This document shows, one piece after another, positions 37,396 to 46,117 of a stretch of DNA of 64,000 nucleotides. Position 1 is the first letter of the stretch, and every line of letters begins with the position of its first letter. Under the pieces are notes generated by a model, which saw only the letters and a list, made by a program, of their open reading frames with translations, was not told where the DNA came from and searched no databases. This DNA comes from Pseudooceanicola pacificus (GTDB taxonomy: Bacteria > Pseudomonadota > Alphaproteobacteria > Rhodobacterales > Rhodobacteraceae), in contig NZ_WNXQ01000005.1 in NCBI RefSeq assembly GCF_009789075.1, positions 1 to 64,000 of the forward strand, in the 5' to 3' direction. Both the position numbers and the translations under genes were made by a program.

Positions 37396-39318
37396 TCAGC
37401 GCAGCGCGTCACGCGGCGCAATCTGACGCTGGAGTCCCGGGGTCACCGCCATCAAGACAACCGCAGCGGCGATCACGGCAAGGCCGATGACCGCGATTTC
37501 AATGTGCCCGAGGCCGAGGGAAGGCACGCCGGGGGATGCCAGGAGCAGGCCACCTGCGATGAGACCGCCCCGTTCCAGCCAACCGAGAGGGCCGGCGGCG
37601 CAGGTGCCTACACGGTGCACGTAGCCCTGAAGTCCCCAGGCGATAGCCGCGATCCCGACTGCCGCGGTCGAGATCGCTTTTGCGACTTCGGGCCAGGTTC
37701 CCTGCAACAATAGCGCCGGCTCCATGACGAAGAAGAACGGCACGAAGTATAGCACGCTGCCGAGACGCATGGCCTGGAACCCGATTTTCGTGGGAGATTC
37801 CTGCGCGATCGAGGCAGCGGCGAAGGTCGCGATGGCGACCGGCGGGGTAATGAAGGACAACATGCCCCAGTACATGACGAACATATGCACCGCGATTGCG
37901 TTGTAGCCGATCTGGACCAGGGCGGGGACCAGCACGATGGCCAGAAAGATATAGCAGGCCGAAACGGTCATCCCCATACCGAGGATGAAGGCGGAAAGTG
38001 CCCCCATCACCAGAAGTGCGATAGGAGTGTCGCCGGCCAGATAGACAAGTTCGGTGGACAGGGTGCTGAGCACGCCGGTTGCCGAGAGTCCGCCCGCGAT
38101 CATGCCGATCGCGAGGATCACGGCAATGATCTCTGCCAGCCCACGCCCGATGTTCTGCAGCAGCCGGACGAACCCCGCCAGGTCGAGCCTGTGCTGTTTC
38201 TTGTACTGGTTCACCACAAGCAGAAGACCGGTGGAGATGAAGGCGGCTCTGCTCTCGTTCATGCCCTGTACGAGAAGGTAGATCAAAGTCCCGAAGACCA
38301 GCATGTAGTGCCAGCCGTCGCGGAACGCGGCCCCCAGTGTGGGTATCTGGTCCTCGGGAAGCGGTTTCAGCCGCCGCGAGGCAGCATAGCAGTCGACCTG
38401 CAGGAGCAGGCCGAAATAGAACAGGGCCGCCGGCACCGCCGCAGCCAGTGCGATATCGGAGTAGGGCACGTTGAGGAAGGTGGCCATGATGAAAGCCGTG
38501 GTTCCCATGACAGGCGGGGTAAGCACGCCGCCTGTCGAGGCCACGGCCTCGACCCCGGCGGCATAGGTGCCGCTGAACCCGGTGCGCTTCATCGCGGGGA
38601 TCGTGACAGAGCCGCTGGTCATCACATTCGAGATGACGCTGCCGCTGATCGAGGCCTGCATGCCGCTGGAAATCACAGCCACATGCCCGGCCCCTCCGCG
38701 CACGCGCCCCATGAGGGCAAAGGCCACGTCGTTGAAGAACTGGCTGGCGCCGGTGTGCTGCAGGGTCAGGCCGAAGACGATGAAACCGATCACGAGGTCG
38801 GCGAAGGCCTTCATGGGCACCCCGAAGACGCTTTCGAAACTGAAGAAGTGGAATCCGAACAGATCCCAGAACGGCGTGTTGACGCTCTGCAACGACCCGG
38901 GGAGCAGCCCGGCGATCAAGGGATAGAGCGACATGACCACGACCACGACCGTCAGCGGCCAGCCGTTGGTGCGGCGCGCGCCTTCGATCAGCACGAGCCA
39001 GCCTATGAACGCGACGATCCTTGCCTCGAGCGGCGAGATGTACTGCCAACTGGAATAGATGATGTCATGCGCATGCACGACCAGATAAGCAAAGACGCCG
39101 GTCGCGACACAGAACAGTGCCCAGTCGATGGGCCCGGCCTTGTCTCCTGTGGTCGGGCGAACCAGGAAAACTACCGGAAACAGTATCGCCGCGAGGACAT
39201 ACATGAACGTCTGAGAGTCGATCACGAAGTCGATGCCGCGTGAGAAGACGAACGTCTGGTTCACGACCAGCATCAGTCCGAGCGCGGACACAACAGTTAG
39301 GACAAACGACACGCGCAT
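37396..39318 (-). CDS. TRAP transporter fused permease (DctQM type, TAXI-associated)
   Basis: The 640-residue, very hydrophobic protein is about the length of the fused small/large TRAP permeases (TIGR02123). The large-subunit family patterns include SGSVISNVMTSGSVTIPAMKRTGF, split here, GVEAVASTGGVLTPPVMG and SFITPPVAIATFAAA. It imports an organic anion with sodium. GGGAGAG precedes the ATG. The matching binding protein is encoded 57 bases upstream in the same direction. Confidence 0.95.
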   Translation of the reverse strand: MRVSFVLTVVSALGLMLVVNQTFVFSRGIDFVIDSQTFMYVLAAILFPVVFLVRPTTGDKAGPIDWALFCVATGVFAYLVVHAHDIIYSSWQYISPLEARIVAFIGWLVLIEGARRTNGWPLTVVVVVMSLYPLIAGLLPGSLQSVNTPFWDLFGFHFFSFESVFGVPMKAFADLVIGFIVFGLTLQHTGASQFFNDVAFALMGRVRGGAGHVAVISSGMQASISGSVISNVMTSGSVTIPAMKRTGFSGTYAAGVEAVASTGGVLTPPVMGTTAFIMATFLNVPYSDIALAAAVPAALFYFGLLLQVDCYAASRRLKPLPEDQIPTLGAAFRDGWHYMLVFGTLIYLLVQGMNESRAAFISTGLLLVVNQYKKQHRLDLAGFVRLLQNIGRGLAEIIAVILAIGMIAGGLSATGVLSTLSTELVYLAGDTPIALLVMGALSAFILGMGMTVSACYIFLAIVLVPALVQIGYNAIAVHMFVMYWGMLSFITPPVAIATFAAASIAQESPTKIGFQAMRLGSVLYFVPFFFVMEPALLLQGTWPEVAKAISTAAVGIAAIAWGLQGYVHRVGTCAAGPLGWLERGGLIAGGLLLASPGVPSLGLGHIEIAVIGLAVIAAAVVLMAVTPGLQRQIAPRDALR

Positions 39319-39375
39319 TGGGCTCTCCCGGGGGGGTGGGGGCGCGGTCGATACCGCGGCCCCCTCCAGTGTCTG

Positions 39376-40533
39376 TTACCAGGATGCCAGAGTGACCGAG
39401 AAACCGGCCTCTTCGAGGCGCTCTCGACGGAGCTTCTGCCAAGCCTTGGCGAAGTCCGCGTCGTCCGAGATATCCTGAGCGACGACCTCGTCCCATGCCG
39501 CCTTGAGGACATTTTGGCGTTCGATCAGGCGGTCCTGTTCCTTCTGTGCCTCGTCGCTCCAAAGACCGGCTTCCTTGAAGTACTGCACCGCGCCGTCGTG
39601 ATAGGGCACCACATATGGCAGCAACTGGCGATCCGTGGCGAAGCCATAGGCTTTCGGCACTGATGCCTTAAAGGTCTCGAAGTTGTCATAGATCGCCTTG
39701 ACCATCGCGTGGACATAACCTGCGTCACGGTCGGCATAGGTGTTCAATATCATGTCCGGCGACGCTGCCAGTTCAATGCCACTGCTCGGGACATTGACAC
39801 CCTCCGTGGCCACCTTCTTGATCCAGCGCGGGTCGCTGGCCCGAATTGCGGACCAGCATGCCTCGTCGTCGTGCGGGATCGGCACCCAGCCCAGGCCGCG
39901 GCTCGAACTGTCGGCCTTGATGGACGTCGATGAGCCGGTGACCGTGTAATACACGTCCACATCGTCGTTGATGTAAGCATCCACGGAGGCGCCAAAGCCG
40001 GGCACGGAGACCTTCTCGACATCGCTCCAGTCCAGTCCTCCGCACCCCATGATCAGGGCGTTCAATGCCTGGTCGATCGAGGTCGAACCCTCGACATAGG
40101 CGATGCGCAGCCCCTTGAGCTCGCTGGGATGCGCGATCCCGAGTGCCGGATCCACGGCTAGAGCCTGGCTGTCATTCGGGTTGGAGGTCACGACGAGGCG
40201 AACCGGTTGCGGCCCCCACTCCCGTGTTCCGAAGAGTACCGCGCCTTCTTGCGCGAAGTACACGTCGAACCCCGCCAGGACGAAGTCCGACTTGCCGATC
40301 CGCAGCGTGGTCTGCTGCGCCGTGCCGTTGCCGGCCGTCAGGATCCGCATGTTGACGCCCTGCTCCTTCTTCAGGATGGAGCTCAGCGCAACAGCTGTGG
40401 CGTGGTTGCTGCCGCCTGTGTCGTAGGTCGTCCAGAAAAGAGTATTCGGCAAGCGCGCGTCCTGAGCGGCAGCAACCAGCGGTACCGCGGCCGCCAGCAT
40501 CATCGCGCCAATGGCGCTCGTAATCCGTTTCAT
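39376..40533 (-). CDS. TAXI family TRAP solute-binding protein
   Basis: The 385-residue protein begins MKRITSAIGAMMLAAAVPLVAAAQD, a Sec signal peptide. The mature part has YDTGGSNHATAVALSSILKKEQGVNMRI, with the conserved early Gly-Gly-Ser region (residues ~36-42), and the TAXI pattern ALAVDPALGIAHPSELKGLRIAY. It captures the ligand, perhaps a carboxylate, for the fused permease. GGGAGGGAAT precedes the ATG. A perfect inverted repeat (TATTCG/CGAATA) lies 112-128 bases upstream. Confidence 0.94.
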   Translation of the reverse strand: MKRITSAIGAMMLAAAVPLVAAAQDARLPNTLFWTTYDTGGSNHATAVALSSILKKEQGVNMRILTAGNGTAQQTTLRIGKSDFVLAGFDVYFAQEGAVLFGTREWGPQPVRLVVTSNPNDSQALAVDPALGIAHPSELKGLRIAYVEGSTSIDQALNALIMGCGGLDWSDVEKVSVPGFGASVDAYINDDVDVYYTVTGSSTSIKADSSSRGLGWVPIPHDDEACWSAIRASDPRWIKKVATEGVNVPSSGIELAASPDMILNTYADRDAGYVHAMVKAIYDNFETFKASVPKAYGFATDRQLLPYVVPYHDGAVQYFKEAGLWSDEAQKEQDRLIERQNVLKAAWDEVVAQDISDDADFAKAWQKLRRERLEEAGFSVTLASW

Positions 40534-40644
40534 CGAGCAATTCCCTCCCTATCGGCATTTGCCGTTCGCGCCGGATCGGCACGTGCCGGAGAGCAACTAG
40601 CCTCCAAGACACAAGCGCGTCCATGCAATAGGGTCGATACCGAG

Positions 40645-40661
40645 TATTCGCTTTCCGAATA
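40645..40661. promoter_or_regulatory. Putative LysR box before the TAXI-TRAP genes
   Basis: A perfect inverted repeat TATTCG-CTTTC-CGAATA contains the canonical T-N11-A LysR motif (T at 40647, A at 40659). It lies between the LysR stop and the TAXI gene start, on the upstream side of the TRAP operon. Related half sites occur at 41605-41621 and 36359-36364. Confidence 0.55.
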
Positions 40662-40667
40662 GTCTTT

Positions 40668-41585
40668 TCAGACCAGGCGGGCGTTCGGGTGCATGATGCT
40701 TGCCACCTTCTGGCGGAGCCAGACGTTGCCCGGTTCGAGGTGGAACCTCTCGTGCCAGAATTGGCGGACCAAGTATGTGGGCAACTGGATCGGGTGTTCC
40801 AGAACGCGCAGGTTGCTGCCCTTCGCAAGCACCCCCCCGACCGGTCGCGGCACGGTCGAGATGAAATCGGATTCCCCGATGATAGTGCGCAGGCTGTGAA
40901 AGTCGGATATCCGCATGGCGACGTTCCGCGCGATGTTCTGCTCGCGGAACGCATCTTCTGCGCGTTGCATGCCGGATCCCTCTGCGTGCACGATGACATG
41001 GCGCTCGCGTTCGAAGTCCTGGCGGGTCATCGTCGTTCCGATCCGCGGATGATCCTTGCGCGCAAGGGTGACAAAATCACGCGTCAGAAGGCGGCGCTGA
41101 AAATAGCCGTCCGAGATATCAGGTACATAGCCGACAAGGAAGTCGGTCTTGCCGCTCTCCAGCCCGGCGACCGTCGTTGCATCCACGTCCACCACGTAGA
41201 GCTGGATCATCGGGGCTTCCTCCATCAGGATCCGGTGCAGCAAGGGCAACACGACCATCTGCGTGATATGCGTCAGGCCGATGCGAAAGACCCGTTCAGA
41301 ACTCCGCGGGTCGAATGTCTGCTGCGTGCCGATGGCCTTGTCGAGCAAGTCGAACGCGTTGCGCACCGTGCGCATGACTTCGGTCGCAAGCGGTGTCGGC
41401 TCCATCCCGCGCGAGGTTCTGACGAAGAGCGGATCCCCGAAGTGCGTGCGAAGTTGCGCCAGGTGGCGGCTGGCACTCGGCTGGCTCAGGCCGAGCACCT
41501 CGGCCGCCCTGGATACGCTGCGTTCGTTGTAGACCTGTTCGAAGGTCCTCAAGTGGCGCAACAGCATTTCTGACCGATCTTCCAT
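40668..41585 (-). CDS. LysR family transcriptional regulator
   Basis: The 305-residue regulator has an N-terminal winged helix-turn-helix (LRTFEQVYNERSVSRAAEVLG then LSQPSASRHLAQLRTHFGDPLF) and a type-2 periplasmic-binding-like effector domain (FRIGLTHITQMVVLPLLHRI). It is divergent from the CoA-dependent catabolic operon starting at 41700 and co-directional with the TAXI-TRAP genes. It probably activates both, and perhaps the PTE operon, in response to a pathway intermediate; this rests on the shared repeats. Confidence 0.93.
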   Translation of the reverse strand: MEDRSEMLLRHLRTFEQVYNERSVSRAAEVLGLSQPSASRHLAQLRTHFGDPLFVRTSRGMEPTPLATEVMRTVRNAFDLLDKAIGTQQTFDPRSSERVFRIGLTHITQMVVLPLLHRILMEEAPMIQLYVVDVDATTVAGLESGKTDFLVGYVPDISDGYFQRRLLTRDFVTLARKDHPRIGTTMTRQDFERERHVIVHAEGSGMQRAEDAFREQNIARNVAMRISDFHSLRTIIGESDFISTVPRPVGGVLAKGSNLRVLEHPIQLPTYLVRQFWHERFHLEPGNVWLRQKVASIMHPNARLV

Positions 41586-41604
41586 TTCGCCTGCTCCGCT
41601 GCTG

Positions 41605-41636
41605 TATTCGCTCGATGGATACGACGTATCGTATCC
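41605..41636. promoter_or_regulatory. Operator region between LysR gene and catabolic operon
   Basis: Two overlapping elements are seen: TATTCG-N5-TGGATA (41605-41621), a degenerate copy of the repeat before the TAXI gene, and a perfect 8-bp inverted repeat GGATACGA (41617-41624) / TCGTATCC (41629-41636) with CGTA in the middle. They lie 20-50 bases before the LysR start codon and 64-95 before the enoyl-CoA hydratase start, where LysR autoregulation and activation sites are usually found. Confidence 0.6.
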
Positions 41637-41699
41637 GCGGCATGGACTGAATTTTACTTTGGCCGCTAAACCGGGGTCAACCGAGAGGAGACCTTTGTT

Positions 41700-42575
41700 T
41701 TGGCCAAATGGATAAAGTCGGCACAGTTCATCGATTTCGATGTCTCAGAAGGGGTCGCCACGGTGCGGCTGAACAAGCCCGATCGGCGCAACGCACTGTG
41801 TTCGGAGCTGCTGAGCGAATACCGCAACGCGCTGCTGGAAGCGGATGACCTGAAATCCGTGAGCGTTGTCGTGGTCGAGGGCGCGGGGAAGGATTTCTGT
41901 GCCGGCTACGACATGAAGACGGCCTATGCAAACTACGCGGCTGAGGACGGGACCTCCCCCTACCGGTCCGGCAACAGCAGCCTGGACGACGATGCCTGGA
42001 AACTGGAACGCAACCAGGAGTTGCTCCGCACGCCCTTCGCGCTCCACAAGCCGGTGATCGCCAAGGTCCATGGCAACTGCGTGGCCGGCGGCACCGACCT
42101 GGCCCTCTACTGCGACCTCGTCGTGGCCGCAGAGTCCGCGCGCATCGGGTTTCCCGCGACCCGGGCCATGGGGTCGCCGCCGAACCATATGTGGATCTAC
42201 CACGTCGGCCCGCAATGGGCGAAGCGTTTGCTTCTGACTGGCGGTGTCGTCACCGGCCGCGATGCGCCCAAGATCGGGCTGGCGATCGAAGCTTTCCCAG
42301 ACCATGAACTGGACGGGGCCGTTCGCGACATGGCGGTCTCGATGGCCACCATCGACCCCGAGTTGCTGACCACCAACAAGCGGATCGTCAACATCGCGCT
42401 CGAGGTGATGGGTGCCAACACGATCCAGCGCATGGCGGCAGAGATGGATGCCCGCGCCCACCTCACACGGGCAAAGGCGCTGTTTGACGAGGACGTGAAG
42501 TCACTGGGATTCCGCGACGCCTCGCGCAAGCGCGACGCGCCTTTCGGGGACGGGATCGTGAAGGTGTCGCGATGA
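41700..42575 (+). CDS. Enoyl-CoA hydratase/isomerase family protein
   Basis: The 291-residue crotonase-fold protein has VRLNKPDRRNALCSELLSEY near residues 20-40, the oxyanion-hole segment GAGKDFCAGYDMKTAY and the second, KVHGNCVAGGTDLALYCDL (residues ~120-140). The usual catalytic Glu of hydratases is not obvious in the second segment (GGTDL), so isomerase or hydrolase activity is possible. It starts with TTG, with GAGAGGAGA 8-14 bases upstream. It is the first gene of a five-gene operon; its stop overlaps the next start by 4 bases. Confidence 0.9.
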   Translation: MAKWIKSAQFIDFDVSEGVATVRLNKPDRRNALCSELLSEYRNALLEADDLKSVSVVVVEGAGKDFCAGYDMKTAYANYAAEDGTSPYRSGNSSLDDDAWKLERNQELLRTPFALHKPVIAKVHGNCVAGGTDLALYCDLVVAAESARIGFPATRAMGSPPNHMWIYHVGPQWAKRLLLTGGVVTGRDAPKIGLAIEAFPDHELDGAVRDMAVSMATIDPELLTTNKRIVNIALEVMGANTIQRMAAEMDARAHLTRAKALFDEDVKSLGFRDASRKRDAPFGDGIVKVSR

Positions 42576-43753
42576 CGGGTTTGGAAGACTTCGCTCAGGG
42601 ACCGATGACGGGTCTGAAGGTGCTGGACCTGTCGCGTTTCATCGCCGGGCCCTATTGCAGCATGATCCTGGGCGACATGGGGGCCGATGTCGTGAAGGTC
42701 GAAAAACCCGGCCTCGGGGACCCCGCACGCGGCTACCAGCCCAAGATCGGCGATGCCAGCGCCTACTCGCTGGTTTTCAACCGCAACAAGCGCAGCGTGG
42801 CGCTGGAACCGCGCGATGCGGACGACCTGGAGATTCTGTCCGGTCTGGTGGCCAAGGCCGATGTTCTTGTCGAGAATTTTCGCCCCGGAACCCTGGAAAA
42901 GATGGGGCTCGGCCCCGATCGCCTCAAGGAGATCAACCCGCGCTTGATCGTCGCGCGGATTTCGGGGTTCGGACAGGATGGCCCCTGGGCGCACTTGCCG
43001 GCGTTCGACGGTATCGCGCAGGCGCTTGGCGGGCTCATGGATTTGACCGGAGATCCGGACGGTCCCCCGACGGTTTGCGGCACCTTCGTCTGCGACTACG
43101 CGGCAGGCATGTACGCCACGATGGGAATCCTCGCGGCGCTCAGGGTGCGCGATCGCACGGGGCAGGGGCAGGTGGTCGACATCTCGCTGCTCGATACCGC
43201 GGCCTCACTTCTGGTTTCGGCGATCCCGGAGTTCCATGCACTCGGGACACGGTCCCGTCGGACCGGCAACCGCGACCGCTACTCGGCGCCGACGAATGTC
43301 TATCGAACACAGGACGGTGACTGGGTGTACATCGTGTGCGGTGGAGCCGAGTACTTCCCGCGCCTCTTGCGCGCGATGGAGCGGCCGGAGCTTATCGAGA
43401 ACCCCAAGTTTGCAACGGTCAAGGACCGGCGCGACAACTGGGACGAAAGCGAGGCGCTGGTCCGCTCCTGGTCCGAGGCGCACACGACCGAGCACGTCGT
43501 TGGCGCCTTGCAATCCGCCCAGGTGCCCTGCGGCAAGGTGGCAACGATCTCGGAGGTGGCGACGAACCCGCAGCTCAGGCATCGCGGACAGATCGCCGAG
43601 ATCGAGGACCCCCGCGTCGGCACATTCCATGTTCAGGGAGTCACGATTCAGATGTCCGGGACTCCGCTGTCGATCCGCGGTGCGACGCCCGCCGTCGGCG
43701 AACACAACGATGTGGTTCTCGGTGAATGGCTCGGACAGGAGGAAACGGCATGA
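42572..43753 (+). CDS. CaiB/BaiF class III CoA-transferase
   Basis: The 393-residue CoA-transferase has GLKVLDLSRFIAGPYCSM at residues ~14-31, VENFRPGTLEKMGLG and the catalytic Asp175 in FVCDYAAGM. It transfers CoA from a donor such as succinyl-CoA to a carboxylate, the likely activation step of the pathway in this operon. It overlaps the hydratase by 4 bases and the first acyl-CoA dehydrogenase by 4 bases. An in-frame ATG at 42605 is an alternative start. Confidence 0.94.
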   Translation: MTGLEDFAQGPMTGLKVLDLSRFIAGPYCSMILGDMGADVVKVEKPGLGDPARGYQPKIGDASAYSLVFNRNKRSVALEPRDADDLEILSGLVAKADVLVENFRPGTLEKMGLGPDRLKEINPRLIVARISGFGQDGPWAHLPAFDGIAQALGGLMDLTGDPDGPPTVCGTFVCDYAAGMYATMGILAALRVRDRTGQGQVVDISLLDTAASLLVSAIPEFHALGTRSRRTGNRDRYSAPTNVYRTQDGDWVYIVCGGAEYFPRLLRAMERPELIENPKFATVKDRRDNWDESEALVRSWSEAHTTEHVVGALQSAQVPCGKVATISEVATNPQLRHRGQIAEIEDPRVGTFHVQGVTIQMSGTPLSIRGATPAVGEHNDVVLGEWLGQEETA

Positions 43754-44949
43754 AGGACGACGCTTCCGTGCGGGATTTCCGGGCCGAAACGCGCGCCTGG
43801 CTGGAACAGAACTGCCCGCCAGAGATGCGGCTTCCGATTGTCGAGGAGGAACGCTGCTGGGGCGGTCGGAAATGGACGTTCCACTCAGACGCGCAGCGCC
43901 TGTGGCTTGAGCGCATGGCCGACCGCGGCTGGACGGCTCCGACGTGGCCCAGGGAATACGGTGGTGGCGGCCTAAGCCACGCCGAGGCCAAGATCCTGCG
44001 GGAAGAGATGGACGCGCTGAATTGCAGGCCCCCGCTGGAACGGGTGAGTCAGGCGCTCGGCCTTCTGGGCCCCACAATCCTGGCCATCGGCACCGATGCT
44101 CAGAAGGCGCGGTTCCTCCCCCCGATCGCACGCGGTGAAACCCGCTGGTGCCAGGGCTATTCCGAACCCAATGCGGGCAGCGATCTCGCTTCGGTGCGCA
44201 CCCGCGCCCGGGACGAAGGCGACCATTTCGTCATCAACGGACAGAAGATTTGGACCAGCCATGCGCACCTGTCGGACTGGATGTTCGCCCTCGTGCGCAC
44301 GGGGCCCGATACCCCGAAACATGCGGGCATTACATTTGTCCTGTTGGATATGGACTCGCCGGGTGTCGACGTGCGCCCAATCGAACTCATCTCGGGCAAG
44401 TCGGCATTCTGCGAGACTTTCCTTACCGACGTGAAGGTCCCGAAGGAAAACGTGCTCGGCGAGGTCAACGACGGCTGGAACGTGTCGAAGATACTGCTTT
44501 CGAACGAACGCAATTCGATCTCGACCGCGCGCAACTTTATGGCAGAACGGTCGATCGGCCTGACCGCGTTGGATCGCCAGCGCGAAGGTCCCGGGCACGA
44601 GAGCGATGCCAGCCTGCTGGACACGTCGCTAAGAGAGCGCATCGCCGCCTACGAGGCGTCGGCCTGGGCCTTCTCCGCCCTGTCCGAAAGGGCGGGCGAC
44701 CTCGCCGCCGCAGGTGAATCGACGGCGGCCCATGCCTCGGTTCTCAAGATCCACTACGCCAGGCTGAACCAGCTTCGGACCTCGCTCATGCTGGAAATCG
44801 GCGGCTCGGATTACTTCGAATGGGATGCGCCGGTCAGCGACGCGGCAAGGCTGTGGCTGCGTGCCAAGGCCAATTCCATCGAAGGCGGCTCGACCGAGAT
44901 CCAGCTTAACATCCTGTCCAAGCGCGTCCTTGGCCTTCCGAACCTCTGA
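43750..44949 (+). CDS. Acyl-CoA dehydrogenase, larger subunit type
   Basis: The 399-residue flavoprotein has TRWCQGYSEPNAGSDLASVRT (FAD/substrate region, residues ~132-152), the INGQKIWTSHAHLSDWMF segment and a C-terminal SIEGGSTEIQLNILSKRVLGLP. Such proteins, paired with a smaller partner, form heteromeric dehydrogenases acting on CoA esters of steroids or cyclic acids in actinobacteria. The start is the ATG at 43750 that overlaps the CoA-transferase stop. The smaller partner follows 24 bases downstream. Confidence 0.94.
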   Translation: MKDDASVRDFRAETRAWLEQNCPPEMRLPIVEEERCWGGRKWTFHSDAQRLWLERMADRGWTAPTWPREYGGGGLSHAEAKILREEMDALNCRPPLERVSQALGLLGPTILAIGTDAQKARFLPPIARGETRWCQGYSEPNAGSDLASVRTRARDEGDHFVINGQKIWTSHAHLSDWMFALVRTGPDTPKHAGITFVLLDMDSPGVDVRPIELISGKSAFCETFLTDVKVPKENVLGEVNDGWNVSKILLSNERNSISTARNFMAERSIGLTALDRQREGPGHESDASLLDTSLRERIAAYEASAWAFSALSERAGDLAAAGESTAAHASVLKIHYARLNQLRTSLMLEIGGSDYFEWDAPVSDAARLWLRAKANSIEGGSTEIQLNILSKRVLGLPNL

Positions 44950-44973
44950 CGCGTTGCACCCTGGAAAGTTAAC

Positions 44974-46092
44974 ATGCTCAATTTCAATGACGAACAGCGG
45001 ATGATCCGGGACAACCTTCGGCAACTTCTCACGTCCGAAACCCCGGTCTCGCACCTCAGAGCGCTGCGCAATGCCCGGAGCAGCGACGGCATCTCGCCCG
45101 CGCTTTGGAAGACGTTCGGCGAGCTTGGTTTCGCCGGAGTTCTCGTGCCGGAAGAATTCGGTGGACTTGGCTTGTCTCTGTTCGATGCGACCATCGTGGC
45201 CGAAGAATACGGCCACACGCTCACGCCGTCCCCCTTCTTGTCGACTTCGGTGATGGCGACCACGGCCCTCGTGGTATCGGGCAACACGCACCTTATGCGG
45301 CGCTTCCTGCCCGAAATCGCATTGGGCCGCATCGTCATGGCCTGTGCCGTCGACACCGGGCCGCATCATGACCCAAGGATGCCGGGACTCGGCTTCGCCC
45401 GGTCCGGGGCAACGGTTACGGCAAACGGCACCAAAACCTTCGTGGTGGACGGCCATATCGCGGAAACCGTTCTTGTGACCGGGCTCCTTGATGGCGAGAT
45501 GACGGTTGCGGCCGTGGCCAGGGATACGCCGGGCGTGACAGTCAGACGTCAGTGGATGATGGATGCACACAACTCTGCCGCACTGAAGTTCGAGGACGTC
45601 CAGCTGAACCAGATGCAGCTTCTGTCCGACCCCGGAAAGGGCAGGGACATCCTTGACGCCGTGCTCGCCGCCGGGCGGATCGTGGTGGCGGCCGAGCTGA
45701 TCGGCCTGGCCGACGAGGTGCTGTCGCGGACCATCGCGTACCTCAAGGAGCGTCACCAGTTTGGGCGCCCGATTGGCAGTTTTCAGGCCCTTCAGCACCG
45801 CGCGGCCTTGCAGTTCGCCGAAATCGAACAGGCGCGCGCAGCAGTTCTGAAAGCCGCACGCGCGGTGGATGAGGGTGCCGAGAACGCCGAACTTATGGTC
45901 TCGGTCGCCAAGGCCAAGGCGGGGGAGGCGGCGCTTGGCGCGTCCGAGGAAGCCGTCCAGATGCATGGCGGGATGGGCATCACCGACGACCTCGACATCG
46001 GGCTCTTCCTCAAACGGGCGCGCGTTGCCGACCACCTGCTTGGCAACGCGCACTATCACGTCACCCGCGTCGCTGCTCTCACAGGTTACTGA
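44974..46092 (+). CDS. Acyl-CoA dehydrogenase, smaller subunit type
   Basis: The 372-residue protein starts MLNFNDEQRMIRDNLRQLL. It has LVPEEFGGLGLSLFDATIVAEEYG (residues ~56-79) and RHQFGRPIGSFQALQHRAA, and ends with VQMHGGMGITDDLDIGLFLKRA. In single-chain enzymes the catalytic Glu lies at the position of the second Asp in ITDD, so this chain may be the non-canonical partner of a heteromer, as in mycobacterial FadE pairs. That reading is inference. The next gene starts 25 bases downstream. Confidence 0.93.
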   Translation: MLNFNDEQRMIRDNLRQLLTSETPVSHLRALRNARSSDGISPALWKTFGELGFAGVLVPEEFGGLGLSLFDATIVAEEYGHTLTPSPFLSTSVMATTALVVSGNTHLMRRFLPEIALGRIVMACAVDTGPHHDPRMPGLGFARSGATVTANGTKTFVVDGHIAETVLVTGLLDGEMTVAAVARDTPGVTVRRQWMMDAHNSAALKFEDVQLNQMQLLSDPGKGRDILDAVLAAGRIVVAAELIGLADEVLSRTIAYLKERHQFGRPIGSFQALQHRAALQFAEIEQARAAVLKAARAVDEGAENAELMVSVAKAKAGEAALGASEEAVQMHGGMGITDDLDIGLFLKRARVADHLLGNAHYHVTRVAALTGY

Positions 46093-46117
46093 GCGCGCCG
46101 GAGAGAAGGGGGAAATC

